NCBI GenBank assembly: GCA_025060615.1
Contig: JANXBS010000008.1
Coordinates: forward strand, 62,001-126,000
Length of the DNA stretch: 64,000 nt
Reading direction: 5' to 3'
Source: Anaerolineae bacterium
GTDB lineage: Bacteria; Chloroflexota; Anaerolineae; DUEN01
In this document: piece by piece, positions 9,173-17,538 of the stretch
Layout: the number at the start of each line of letters is the position of its first letter
How positions within the stretch are numbered: the first letter of the stretch is position 1
Translations under genes and position numbers: made by a program
The notes under the pieces: generated by a model
What the model saw: only the letters and a program-made list of their open reading frames with translations
Told to the model about the DNA's origin: nothing
Databases searched by the model: none

Positions 9173-9201
9173 TTGACCCAGCCGGCTAGTTATGTTATAT
9201 T
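9173..9201 (+). promoter_or_regulatory. Promoter of the arsR unit
   Basis: TTGACC at 9173-9178 and TATATT at 9196-9201 are 17 bases apart. The -10 box overlaps the palindrome described separately, so a bound repressor would block it. The expected start site is near 9208, giving a short leader of about 25 bases before GTG 9233. Confidence 0.65.
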
Positions 9202-9209
9202 CGGAATAT
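9197..9209. promoter_or_regulatory. Palindromic operator, probably for the ArsR regulator
   Basis: ATATTC-G-GAATAT is an uninterrupted dyad with six-base arms around one base. It overlaps the -10 region of the arsR promoter. ArsR/SmtB proteins bind AT-rich dyads of this kind at their own promoters. The match is to the style of the site, not to a verified consensus for this protein. Confidence 0.6.
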
Positions 9210-9232
9210 CGAATCATCTGAGGGGGCTACCA

Positions 9233-9637
9233 GTGCTGACCAACGACCCGGTGGCAGCCGAAGGAGCCGCAAGCGTCGCTCACGCGCTAGCCCATCCGAT
9301 CCGCCTGCAGATCCTGGAATTGCTTCGAGACCAAGGGGCTTATGTGATGCACCTGACGGCGGCCCTGGGCCGGCCTCAGGCCAATATTTCCCAACATCTG
9401 GCCGTGCTGCGTGAGGCTGGACTAGTAGTGGACGAGCGCGAGGGGACTACGACGATCTATCGGGTACGGGATCAGAGGGTCTTTGAGCTGGTAGACAGCC
9501 TGAAGGCGTTGGTTCCTGAGATAAGAGCTGACCTGAGCTTTAGATCTCGCCGGGTACGGTTTCGGCAAGGGGGTCGCCTGAACGGTTCGGCACAGAGCTG
9601 CCGTTGCCCGCGTTGTCGAGGGTTTGAGACCGCATAG
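9233..9637 (+). CDS. ArsR/SmtB-family winged-helix regulator with Cys-rich tail
   Basis: Start chosen at GTG 9233 because AGGGGG lies at 9221-9226 and the promoter and operator lie between 9173 and 9209; a longer frame from 9128 would run through them. 134 residues. The winged helix is clear: LAHPIRLQILELLRDQG, then the recognition helix in ALGRPQANISQHLAVLREAGLV, then the wing REGTTTIYRVRD. The tail carries CRCPRC near residues 122-127, which could bind metal. ArsR proteins release DNA on binding metals or on thiol oxidation. The overlapping operator implies autoregulation. The next gene starts 40 bases downstream and is probably co-transcribed. The inducer cannot be named. The classical ELCVC arsenic site is absent from the DNA-recognition helix. 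Confidence 0.85.
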   Translation: MLTNDPVAAEGAASVAHALAHPIRLQILELLRDQGAYVMHLTAALGRPQANISQHLAVLREAGLVVDEREGTTTIYRVRDQRVFELVDSLKALVPEIRADLSFRSRRVRFRQGGRLNGSAQSCRCPRCRGFETA

Positions 9638-9677
9638 GGATTGGAGGCCTTAAAGGCACATGAGGAGGTGAAGCGAG

Positions 9678-9941
9678 ATGTGCCGCCATTGTCATTGGGG
9701 AGAGTTCCGATTTGTTCACGGCCCGGGGCACCATTGGAAGTGGGTCTTCAGTGGGCCACCCTGGGCCTGGCATGTCGGCGTAGGCATGGGTTGGACTAGT
9801 GAAATGGGTTTCATCTGGCCCTTCGGGCCCACGAAAGCCCAACGACGGAGATGGTTGGAGGCCTTCAAGCAGCATCTAGAAGAGCTCCTGGCCGATGTTA
9901 ACGAAGAGCTAAGCAAAATGCAAGGCGAAGCCTCTGTATGA
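9678..9941 (+). CDS. Small Trp/His/Cys-rich protein co-transcribed with arsR
   Basis: 87 residues with a strong ribosome site (GAGGAGGTG, 9662-9670). The N-terminal 50 residues are very unusual: MCRHCHW at the start, six His and seven Trp, and many Gly/Pro, with almost no helix-formers. From residue 52 an amphipathic charged helix follows (KAQRRRWLEAFKQHLEELLADVNEELSKM). The arrangement of a metal-ligand-rich head and a helical tail recalls small DUF5320-like metal-associated proteins, but I do not recognise the family. It sits 40 bases behind arsR and before a strong terminator, so the two form a complete two-gene transcript. The likely role is binding or sensing of a metal or haem under ArsR control. 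This is inference from composition and context. Confidence 0.75.
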   Translation: MCRHCHWGEFRFVHGPGHHWKWVFSGPPWAWHVGVGMGWTSEMGFIWPFGPTKAQRRRWLEAFKQHLEELLADVNEELSKMQGEASV

Positions 9942-9975
9942 ACGCAAGCTTTTCAGCCCAGCCGGCATAGTCAAA

Positions 9976-10022
9976 AAACAAGAGGGGTGGTGAGAGCTCG
10001 CCTCTCTCCACCCTTCTTGTTT
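9976..10022. terminator. Strong intrinsic terminator of the arsR unit
   Basis: A long stem runs from AAACAAGAGGGGTGG (9976-9990) to CCACCCTTCTTGTTT (10008-10022) with one G/T wobble. An inner GAGAG/CTCTC stem lies within it. The A-run before and T-run after allow termination in both directions. Confidence 0.85.
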
Positions 10023-10086
10023 AAGCGCATACGACAGGAGCAGGGCGGCCAACGGTTTCAATGACCTTATCTCAACGGAGCATCAC

Positions 10087-11355
10087 ATGCCCGCGATGAT
10101 CCCCTTCCATGTTTCTCCAGCCAATGAGTATACGATCCTCGACAGCCTTCACGATTCGGTGCGCTTTGCGCGGCATTGCCTAGTCCCCCACCGTGGCCAT
10201 CTGTGCGCTGTCGCCAGCTTCGTAGATCCCGAGGGTAACCCCGTGACTTGGCACGACTTTGGGGTCTTGGAGGGCCCTGGTTGGGCGGCCAACGCGGTCG
10301 GGGGCGCCTTTGAGCTGTATTGGTATGGCCGGCTTATGGCGAGGCCCGATGTGCAACGGGACGCCCTGGCGCTGTTGGACCACGTCCTCGATGACGGATT
10401 CATTGAATGGGACAGCGGCTTCATCTGGGGTTATCGGCATATCCCCAGCGGACGGCTGTGCCTTAATTATAAAGCCCGCAATGATTGGTTTTGCGTGGGC
10501 TCCATGGCTCGGATCGCTCATCAGCTTTTGCGTTTCAGCACATTCTTGCCGGGAGATCACCGCACAAAACGAATGCAACTCGCGGCAGTACGCTGCGCAG
10601 ACTGGATCGCTTGTCATGTGCAGATGGCGCCTAATGGCTGGTTCCCACGCAGGTCTCAAAAGGACGGCAAGCCCTATCCGTGGAAGCCAGAGGGAGGCGA
10701 GGACCCATTCTTCGCTGGCAGCGCTGATGGCCTCTTTGTCCTGGACTTATGGGCCGATCTGACCGTCATGGGTCTGGCGGATTATCGCGCTCAGCTGGAC
10801 GAGCTTTCATCGCGGTTCGTGGCGATGGGCGGCATCTTTGGCTCGATCAACCACGACACCTATGATGCGCACGAATGCGTCTCCTATGCCGTCGCCTTTC
10901 GAACGTTGCGCCGGCTAGCAAGCGTTCTAAGACGCCCTGATCTGGCCGCCTTCGCCATGGAGACGGCCTTGCGAGGATTGGAGCCCTTTATTATGCGAGA
11001 AGACCGTCATGGCGTTGCCACACGTGGGCTTCTGTGGATGGAGCGTTCCTGGGATACAGCCTATCTCTGGGAAAATGCCGAGGCTGCCCAGGCTTACCTG
11101 GAAGCCTATCTAGACACGCGACGGCGTCTCTATCTACGTCGTGCCTTGGATATCCTCCGGGCCATCGCTCGCCATCACCACGGTCCCTACGGGTTTCTCA
11201 CCGAGGGTGTAGACTGGAATAACCACGTGGGTGCCGAGCATCACTTCGACGGCGCCGAGTTCGGCGATATCCGTTATACCGAGCCGCTCCTGAACAACCT
11301 CCACATCGCCGAGCCGACGCTCTTCTACCTGTCAGTTATCTGTGGTTGTGCCTAG
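10087..11355 (+). CDS. Six-hairpin glycosidase-superfamily protein, function unknown
   Basis: 422 residues, cytoplasmic by lack of a signal peptide. ATG 10087 has CGGAG seven bases upstream. Repeating helical hairpins with aromatic-rich loops (GVLEGPGWAANAVGGAFELYWYG, YKARNDWFCVGSMARIAHQLLRF, DPFFAGSADGLFVLDLWADL, WMERSWDTAYLWENAEAAQAYLEAYL) are typical of (alpha/alpha)6 barrels found in unsaturated glucuronyl hydrolases, epimerases and lyases. I cannot assign a specific family or catalytic pair. The protein could be a glycosidase, a sugar epimerase or a non-catalytic relative. It stands alone between the arsR terminator and the S8 protease gene, 75 bases before the latter. Confidence 0.65.
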   Translation: MPAMIPFHVSPANEYTILDSLHDSVRFARHCLVPHRGHLCAVASFVDPEGNPVTWHDFGVLEGPGWAANAVGGAFELYWYGRLMARPDVQRDALALLDHVLDDGFIEWDSGFIWGYRHIPSGRLCLNYKARNDWFCVGSMARIAHQLLRFSTFLPGDHRTKRMQLAAVRCADWIACHVQMAPNGWFPRRSQKDGKPYPWKPEGGEDPFFAGSADGLFVLDLWADLTVMGLADYRAQLDELSSRFVAMGGIFGSINHDTYDAHECVSYAVAFRTLRRLASVLRRPDLAAFAMETALRGLEPFIMREDRHGVATRGLLWMERSWDTAYLWENAEAAQAYLEAYLDTRRRLYLRRALDILRAIARHHHGPYGFLTEGVDWNNHVGAEHHFDGAEFGDIRYTEPLLNNLHIAEPTLFYLSVICGCA

Positions 11356-11430
11356 CTAATCAGCCTTAACGCAACCTGACGGCATTGCGTCATACGCAAT
11401 GCGGAGGCTAAACATCCCGGGAGACGCCTG

Positions 11431-14400
11431 ATGTCACCACTAGTCCAGCTTATTCAAAGGGGCGCTGATAATTTCACGCGCTTCCGGTCCTTTCGCCCTA
11501 TCCGGACGTTCTTTTGGTCGCTGTTGATCTCCTCTTTGCTAATGGGGCTGCTGCTGATTCTCAGCTTACAGCACCTCTCTGCCTCTGACCGCGCCGCTTA
11601 CAGAGAAGCACAGACCGCCGCAGATCGCTGTCAGAATGCTCTGAGCGCGAACCCCGTTGCAGAGCGTAATCGTGATGGAGCCCCGTCCTCTGCACTCTGT
11701 GCCCTGCTCGATCCTACTCTGGCTCGCGCCTTGGCCCAGGCCGGCCCAAACGATCTCATCCCTGTGATCGTCGTCCTGCGAGAACAGGCGGAGCCTGAAG
11801 CGGTAGTTCGCTTGGCAGCGTCCCCGGCTCAGGCCCGTGCGCGTCTCATCGTCAACCTGCGGGCGCTAGCCGATCGCGCGCAGGCCCCCCTACAAGCCTA
11901 TCTGGAAGCCGAACGCGTCGCTGGACGGGTGACGGAGTACATCCCTTTCTGGATTTTCAACGGCCTCACTGTCCGTGCCCGCCCCGAGGTCATTCGAGCA
12001 CTGGCAGCCCGCCCCGAAATCGCTATTATCCGCCTGGATCAATATCGACAGTGGATCCCTACCCCATCTCCTCTCTCTCACCCTTCTCCTGCTCTACAAG
12101 AGAGGGAAGGGAATATCGCTAAAAGCAGTGGAGACGAGGCAAGGACCGAGTGGAATCTCATCCGCATTCGCGCGCCCGAAGTCTGGGCCAGCCTGGGTAT
12201 CTCCGGCACTGGTGTGGTCGTGGCGGGGATGGACACAGGCGCAGATTGGCTTCACCCGGCTCTTCAGGCCAATTATCGAGGCTATAATCCTCGTGGCCCC
12301 GCCCGACATTGGGGCAATTGGTATGATCCTGTCACCAGATCATTGTATCCAATAGACGATCACGGTCACGGCACCCACACTCTGGGCATCGCCGTTGGCC
12401 GAGAGGGGATTGGCATCGCACCAGGCGCCCGCTGGATCGGTGTCAAGGTCCTAGACCGTCGTGGCTATGGTTATGATTCCTGGATTCACGCTGGTTTTCA
12501 ATGGCTCCTAGCCCCTAACAATGACCCTACCTTGGCTCCTGATGTGGTCAACTGCTCTTGGGGAAGTGAGGACGCCACGTCCACCATCTTTCAGAATGAC
12601 CTTCGTGTACTACGTGCCGCCGGCATCTTCGTCGTCTTCGCTAATGGCAATCGGGGCCCCGGGCCGAGGACGGTCCTCTCTCCTGCCTCGCTCCCTGAGG
12701 CCTTCGCCGTCGGCGCCACCGACGGCGAAGATCGTATCGCCTCCTTCTCCAGCCGAGGGCCCTCCCCCTGGGGCGAGATACGACCTCACGTCGTTGCGCC
12801 AGGCGTCGCCGTTCGCTCTGCTCTTCCGGGCGGAGTTTATCACGCAATGAGCGGCACCTCCATGGCGTCTCCCCATGTTGCGGGTTTGGTGGCACTTCTC
12901 CGCTCCGTCAACTCGACGCTGGACATCACCCAAACTGCCTTCCTCATCACCAGCACCGCCATTCCGCTGAGCAGTGCTGTATCCAACAATGACGCCGGCT
13001 GGGGACGGATAGACGCCTTCGCCGCCGTGGCCTCGCTGATGAACGCTGGAGTGGTTCAGGGGATGGTTGTCCGGGCAGGGGATGGGGCTCCCATTCCCGG
13101 CGCAACTGTCACTGCAGCCTTCCACGGCAACGGAGGGGGGGGATCCGCAACAACCGACGGATCTGGCCGCTACCGCCTTTCCCTGGCTCCTGGCCCCTAT
13201 GACTTAACTGTTCGCGCTTTCGGCTATGCATCCACCACTCTCTACGGGGTCATCATCACCCCCGGCGCCACCGTAACGGCCAACTTCGTCCTAACCCCCC
13301 TTCCTACTGGCATTCTGCGGGTTTCTGTGACCGATGGAGCCACCGGCGCGCCTCTCATCGCAACTCTCACAGTGCTGGATACTCCTCTGGAAACGGTCGC
13401 CTCGACAGCCGAGTTTGTCCTACCCGCCGGAATATATGCCATTCGCGCTCGCGCGCTGGGACATTACGTCATCACGACTACCGCTCAGGTAACTCCTGAG
13501 AAGGTCGTCGCGATCACCCTGGCGCTTCCTCCCGCTCCCTCTATCTTACTGGTGGACTCTGGCGCCTGGTACTATGGGAGCCAGATCGCCTACTATCGCC
13601 AGGCACTGGACGACTTGTCCTTGGCCTATGACGAGTGGATCATCCGCCAACCGCCCGACGACACTCCTACCGCCGATGTCCTAGCCCCCTACGATGTCGT
13701 CATCTGGAGCGCGCCGCAGGATGCCCCAGGCTATATCGGCGCGCAAGACGCCATCACGACCTACCTCTCGGCAGGTGGACGGCTCTTCCTGAGCGGGCAA
13801 GACATCGGCTTTCTGGATGCCTGGATGCCGTACTATGAAAAATACCTAAAAGCCCGCCTGGTGGAAGATACCAGCAACCTCTGGACGCTAAAGGGGCTTC
13901 CCGGCGGCCCCTTCTTCAGCCTGACGCTAAGCATCGCCGGTCCAGGCGGAGCCGACAATCAACAATCTCCTGACGTGATCACTCCTGCTGACCTCGACGC
14001 TGCCATCCCCATCCTGGCCTATGCGGAGGATGGCTATGGAGGCATCGCTGCCGGCACCTGCCTGAATTACCGTGCCATCTACCTCTCCTTCGGCTTCGAA
14101 GCCATCCACGACCGGGAGACTCGTCGGGAGGTGATGCGTCGAGCTCTGGATTGGCTGACTGCCCCTGCTCCTGACGTGGGCTTGGAACTACGCGTGGTAG
14201 GGGCAATGCGTACGTCGTACCGACATACCGCCATCGGCCCGCCCGGCACCGTCGTCACCCATAAACTGCGCGTTCGGAATACTGGGCGCGGCTCTACTCC
14301 GGATATTGTGAACCCAATCTTAGAAGGAGCGGATTGGCTCACGCGCTTAAGCGCGTCGTACCTCAGCCTTCCCGCTTGCACTTCAGCTACGTTGACGGTC

Positions 14401-15813
14401 AGCGTCACCGTCCCGACGATCGCGACCTGGAATGCTCATGATGTTCTCACCTTGACTCTCCGTTCCACTATTTCCTCATCCTTGAGCGCGACGGCTATCC
14501 TGACCAGCAAGGCCCCAGCGCCGATCCTCTTAGTGGATGACGACCGCTGGTATGAGCAGGTCGAGAAGTACCGCTCGGCAATGGAGACTGCTGGCCTCCC
14601 TTATGATCTGTGGGAGACCCATGCGGCACTAGGGAGCGGGGGACAGGGCAGCCCACCCGCCGAGATCCTACGATGGTATCCAATCATCGTCTGGTGGACA
14701 GGATATGACTGGTATGAACCAGTGAACGCTCAAGAGGAGCTTGCACTGATGACATATCTGAAGGAGGGTGGGCGGTTATTCCTGACCTCCCAGGATTTCC
14801 TGTACTATCATACTTCCAGTCCCCTCCGCCCCCTTCTAGGCGTGTTAACACACACAGAGGACGTGACGCCGACAGTTGCGATGGTCGTTCCGGAGAACCC
14901 CGTCGGACTCAGAGGGGGTCCCTGGCCGTTGACCTATCCATACCGAAACTTCTCAGACGGATTGGTGCCAACACCGGGGACGGCCGTCGCTTTACGAGAT
15001 GAGATCTGGCGGGGCATCGGCCTAGCTCGCCGAGGTATTCCCAAGAAAGGGTTTGCGCCTCCAGAGGCAACGGTTTTCTTCTCCTTCCCATGGGAGACGC
15101 TGCCAGAAGAAGCACGGTCGGCTGTAATAAGGCAAGTGGTGGGCTACCTCTCTTGGCTAGGGGGATCGTCCTTCTTTGCTGACCGGGGCGCAGCGTCTGC
15201 CGGGGCGACCATCAACTACACCCTTCGCCTGCTGAACGACGGCCCGATACCGATCATTGCGGCCGTCTCCAATGCCTTCCCGTCCGACCTGGGTACGGCC
15301 CCAACACTGGTATGGACGGGGACGCTGTCCCCTGGCGAGCCATTGACCTTCATCCTCCCGGTAACCCTAACGACGGGGCTATCGCCAGGGACCGCCGTTC
15401 CCCACACTGTCCGGATCGCGCTGATAGAACAAGGTATCGTCTTCTCTCGGACAGCAGTGATACGGGTCAATGCGCCAGACTTGGGGGCATCGACGCTGAG
15501 GTGCGAGCCGCGCTCTACAAAGCCTAGGGAGCCGGTCACTTGCATCCTGCGGCTGACCAACACCGGCCCCGTCGACGCGTCGAGGGTGACAGTGCAAATC
15601 ACAGGCACTCTGAGGATTTCCGATGTCCCGTGGACCGGCCCACTCCGGACGGGCGAGACGATCACGCTAACCTGGAAAGTCATCCCATCGGTAGAGGAGG
15701 GGTATGTCGTTGCGTTGATAGAAGATGAGGTAGGAGGACGTTGGGAACGCCCATCATGGGTGAAAGTTCAAGCCTGGCGGGCGTACCTCCCTTTGATTCT
15801 GCGATCGAGATGA
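11431..15813 (+). CDS. Giant secreted S8 (subtilisin-like) serine protease with repeated C-terminal domains
   Basis: 1460 residues. A signal/anchor helix lies at about 25-47, then an inhibitor-I9-like propeptide (about 100-212), then the S8 domain. The triad is Asp268 (AGMDTGADWLHP), His313 (DDHGHGTHTLG) and Ser477 (SGTSMASPHVAG), with the oxyanion Asn in ANGNRGPG. Two carboxypeptidase-regulatory-like beta domains follow (about 535-700). Then come two copies of an alpha/beta domain beginning ILLVD(S/D)..WY (near 707 and 1031), each followed by a CARDB/DUF11-like beta domain. The protein ends in YLPLILRSR. It acts outside the cell, probably on protein nutrients or in surface maturation. Between propeptide and protease lies a low-complexity linker (about 211-235) that looks repeat-derived. 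It is the largest secreted enzyme of the window and is apparently a single-gene unit. Confidence 0.93.
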   Translation: MSPLVQLIQRGADNFTRFRSFRPIRTFFWSLLISSLLMGLLLILSLQHLSASDRAAYREAQTAADRCQNALSANPVAERNRDGAPSSALCALLDPTLARALAQAGPNDLIPVIVVLREQAEPEAVVRLAASPAQARARLIVNLRALADRAQAPLQAYLEAERVAGRVTEYIPFWIFNGLTVRARPEVIRALAARPEIAIIRLDQYRQWIPTPSPLSHPSPALQEREGNIAKSSGDEARTEWNLIRIRAPEVWASLGISGTGVVVAGMDTGADWLHPALQANYRGYNPRGPARHWGNWYDPVTRSLYPIDDHGHGTHTLGIAVGREGIGIAPGARWIGVKVLDRRGYGYDSWIHAGFQWLLAPNNDPTLAPDVVNCSWGSEDATSTIFQNDLRVLRAAGIFVVFANGNRGPGPRTVLSPASLPEAFAVGATDGEDRIASFSSRGPSPWGEIRPHVVAPGVAVRSALPGGVYHAMSGTSMASPHVAGLVALLRSVNSTLDITQTAFLITSTAIPLSSAVSNNDAGWGRIDAFAAVASLMNAGVVQGMVVRAGDGAPIPGATVTAAFHGNGGGGSATTDGSGRYRLSLAPGPYDLTVRAFGYASTTLYGVIITPGATVTANFVLTPLPTGILRVSVTDGATGAPLIATLTVLDTPLETVASTAEFVLPAGIYAIRARALGHYVITTTAQVTPEKVVAITLALPPAPSILLVDSGAWYYGSQIAYYRQALDDLSLAYDEWIIRQPPDDTPTADVLAPYDVVIWSAPQDAPGYIGAQDAITTYLSAGGRLFLSGQDIGFLDAWMPYYEKYLKARLVEDTSNLWTLKGLPGGPFFSLTLSIAGPGGADNQQSPDVITPADLDAAIPILAYAEDGYGGIAAGTCLNYRAIYLSFGFEAIHDRETRREVMRRALDWLTAPAPDVGLELRVVGAMRTSYRHTAIGPPGTVVTHKLRVRNTGRGSTPDIVNPILEGADWLTRLSASYLSLPACTSATLTVSVTVPTIATWNAHDVLTLTLRSTISSSLSATAILTSKAPAPILLVDDDRWYEQVEKYRSAMETAGLPYDLWETHAALGSGGQGSPPAEILRWYPIIVWWTGYDWYEPVNAQEELALMTYLKEGGRLFLTSQDFLYYHTSSPLRPLLGVLTHTEDVTPTVAMVVPENPVGLRGGPWPLTYPYRNFSDGLVPTPGTAVALRDEIWRGIGLARRGIPKKGFAPPEATVFFSFPWETLPEEARSAVIRQVVGYLSWLGGSSFFADRGAASAGATINYTLRLLNDGPIPIIAAVSNAFPSDLGTAPTLVWTGTLSPGEPLTFILPVTLTTGLSPGTAVPHTVRIALIEQGIVFSRTAVIRVNAPDLGASTLRCEPRSTKPREPVTCILRLTNTGPVDASRVTVQITGTLRISDVPWTGPLRTGETITLTWKVIPSVEEGYVVALIEDEVGGRWERPSWVKVQAWRAYLPLILRSR

Positions 15814-15863
15814 CGCCGGATACCGGCAATGGAAATGTAATTGTAATATGGAAAAGAAGTGAG

Positions 15864-16631
15864 ATGAGAATTCCGTCTTTGCGTCGCCTGGCCGAGGTAC
15901 ACACCGTGACCCTCTTCGTCACCTGCATGGTGGACATGCTTTACCCTGAGGTGGGAGAGGCGACGGTGAGCTTGTTGGAGAGCCTCGGGCTGGAAGTGAC
16001 CTTCCCCGAAGATCAGACGTGTTGCGGACAGCCTGCCTATAACGCCGGCTACCGCGAGGACGCTCGCACGCTCGCCTTGCGCTTCCTGGACGTTTTCGAG
16101 GGTGCCAGGGTGATCGTGACGCCGTCGGGATCCTGCGCGGCGATGATCCGGCACGGTTACCTTGATCTGCTAGCTGATGATCCGGTGGCCTTTCCACGCG
16201 CCCGCGCCTTAAGCGAACGAACCTGGGAGTTCAGCCAATTTCTGGTCGAAGGGCTGGGTGCGGTAGATGTGGGTGCGCGCTTCGAGGGCCTAGTGGCTTA
16301 TCACGACTCCTGCCACCTGGCGCGAGCCCTGGGAGTGACGCGACCGCCACGGGAACTGCTCCGGCACGTCCAGGGTGCTCAGCTAGTAGAGCTGCCAGGC
16401 CATGATGAATGCTGTGGATTCGGGGGTCTATTTGCGGTCAAGATGCCCGAGATCTCCTCAGCCATGTTGGCGCGCAAGCTGAACCACATCGCTCGTTGTG
16501 GGGCCAACGTCATCGTCACAAGCGATGTGAGCTGCATGACCCAGATCAACGGTGGGCTCCGCAGGGCACGTATGCCTCAACGCGTTTGGCACCTGGCTCA
16601 CTTCCTCGCGGCACATCGGGCTCTAAAGTAG
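15864..16631 (+). CDS. LutA/YkgE-type (Fe-S) oxidoreductase subunit, CCG domains
   Basis: Start taken at ATG 15864 (weak AAGTGAG site just upstream), giving 255 residues, the usual LutA length; the longer frame from 15741 overlaps the S8 gene. Both cysteine-rich CCG motifs are complete: C..., TCCGQPAYNAG and PSGSC in the first half, and HDSCH, ECCGFGGLF and SDVSCMTQ in the second. The family binds iron-sulfur clusters and works with LutB and LutC in lactate oxidation or as the heterodisulfide-type subunit of glycolate/glycerol-phosphate oxidases. No lutB or lutC is adjacent, which is unusual. The partner must lie elsewhere or be different. Confidence 0.85.
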   Translation: MRIPSLRRLAEVHTVTLFVTCMVDMLYPEVGEATVSLLESLGLEVTFPEDQTCCGQPAYNAGYREDARTLALRFLDVFEGARVIVTPSGSCAAMIRHGYLDLLADDPVAFPRARALSERTWEFSQFLVEGLGAVDVGARFEGLVAYHDSCHLARALGVTRPPRELLRHVQGAQLVELPGHDECCGFGGLFAVKMPEISSAMLARKLNHIARCGANVIVTSDVSCMTQINGGLRRARMPQRVWHLAHFLAAHRALK

Positions 16632-16708
16632 CTACCAAGGGCTTTTTACGATGGCTGCGTTGCTGGCCTCCAGAAAAGGTTTCACAGATGCGCACCCTGT
16701 AATAAGAG

Positions 16709-16746
16709 ACGAGCAGCGAGACCTCAAGCGGGGTCTCGCTGCTCGT
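16709..16746. terminator. Perfect 15-bp hairpin between convergent lutA-like and comEA
   Basis: ACGAGCAGCGAGACC (16709-16723) is exactly complementary to GGTCTCGCTGCTCGT (16732-16746) with an eight-base loop. No T-run follows immediately on the plus strand, though TTTTATTGATTTTTTT lies about 35 bases further. It probably ends transcription from both sides. Confidence 0.65.
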
Positions 16747-16888
16747 GAGCAAAGGAGGAGGAAGAATCGCTCTGAATTTTATTGATTTTTTTGATATTTA
16801 CGGTGAGCCAGATTACGATTCTCCAAAGCTCGCCCTCTAGCGCCGTTTCAGATGCCGATATTCAGCAGCTGCCCACGCCAAGGACTTG

Positions 16889-17476
16889 CTAACGCACGGT
16901 GATCAGGTCTTTGAGTTTGGCAAAGGTCGCCTCGCCAATCCCAGGCACGCGCAGCAAATCCTCTGGCTTTTCGTAGGGACGCCCTTCGATGATCCGTCGA
17001 GCCTTTTCCGGCCCGATCCCCGGCAAGGTGTCTAGCTCCTCCAGGGTGGCTGTGTTGATGTTCACGCGAGGCGAACCCGTTTCACCACCCGCTGGCTGAG
17101 CCGACGGTCCAGAGATCGTGGGCACTTGTGTCGTCTCACCGGCGCGTGGCACATGGATGTGCATCCCATCTGCCAGAGGCAAGGCCAAGTTCACTGCGCT
17201 GGGATCAGCCGCAGCGGCTAGGCCACCAGCGGCACGAATCGCATCGCGCACGATCGAGTTCGGCGGCAGCTCATATACATCTGGATTCTGCACTGCTCCG
17301 CTCACGTACACGCGGATTGGCGACGGCGTAGCGGTGGGCATAGGGCTGGGTGGGGGAATCAGCTCGATTGGGGTACCTAACGGACGGCGCATGGCGAGCA
17401 CCAGCAAACCGCTCAGCAGCCCCCAAGCTAGCGACAGAAACACATAGCCCCGAAACCGAAGCCACCAATCCTGCAC
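16889..17476 (-). CDS. comEA: ComEA-type DNA-uptake protein (SLBB + helix-hairpin-helix)
   Basis: 195 residues with GTG start behind GGAGGAG. A single membrane anchor lies at about 9-28, then a Pro/Thr-rich spacer, a soluble-ligand-binding beta-grasp (SLBB) domain (about 53-110, IRVYVSGAVQNPDVYELP), and a C-terminal (HhH)2 DNA-binding domain (VNINTATLEELDTLPGIGPEKARRIIEGR ... LLRVPGIGEATFAKLKDLI; two HhH loops). ComEA binds double-stranded DNA outside the cytoplasmic membrane and feeds ComEC during transformation. comEC is not in the window. The gene is the last of a minus-strand set with slipin, a phospholipase-D lipoprotein and a small unknown protein. Confidence 0.9.
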   Translation of the reverse strand: MQDWWLRFRGYVFLSLAWGLLSGLLVLAMRRPLGTPIELIPPPSPMPTATPSPIRVYVSGAVQNPDVYELPPNSIVRDAIRAAGGLAAAADPSAVNLALPLADGMHIHVPRAGETTQVPTISGPSAQPAGGETGSPRVNINTATLEELDTLPGIGPEKARRIIEGRPYEKPEDLLRVPGIGEATFAKLKDLITVR

Positions 17477-17538
17477 TTTCTCCTCCAGAGTCCTCGACTA
17501 CAAGTACAAGATGGCGGCTTGATTGTGGCAAAGGGCGC

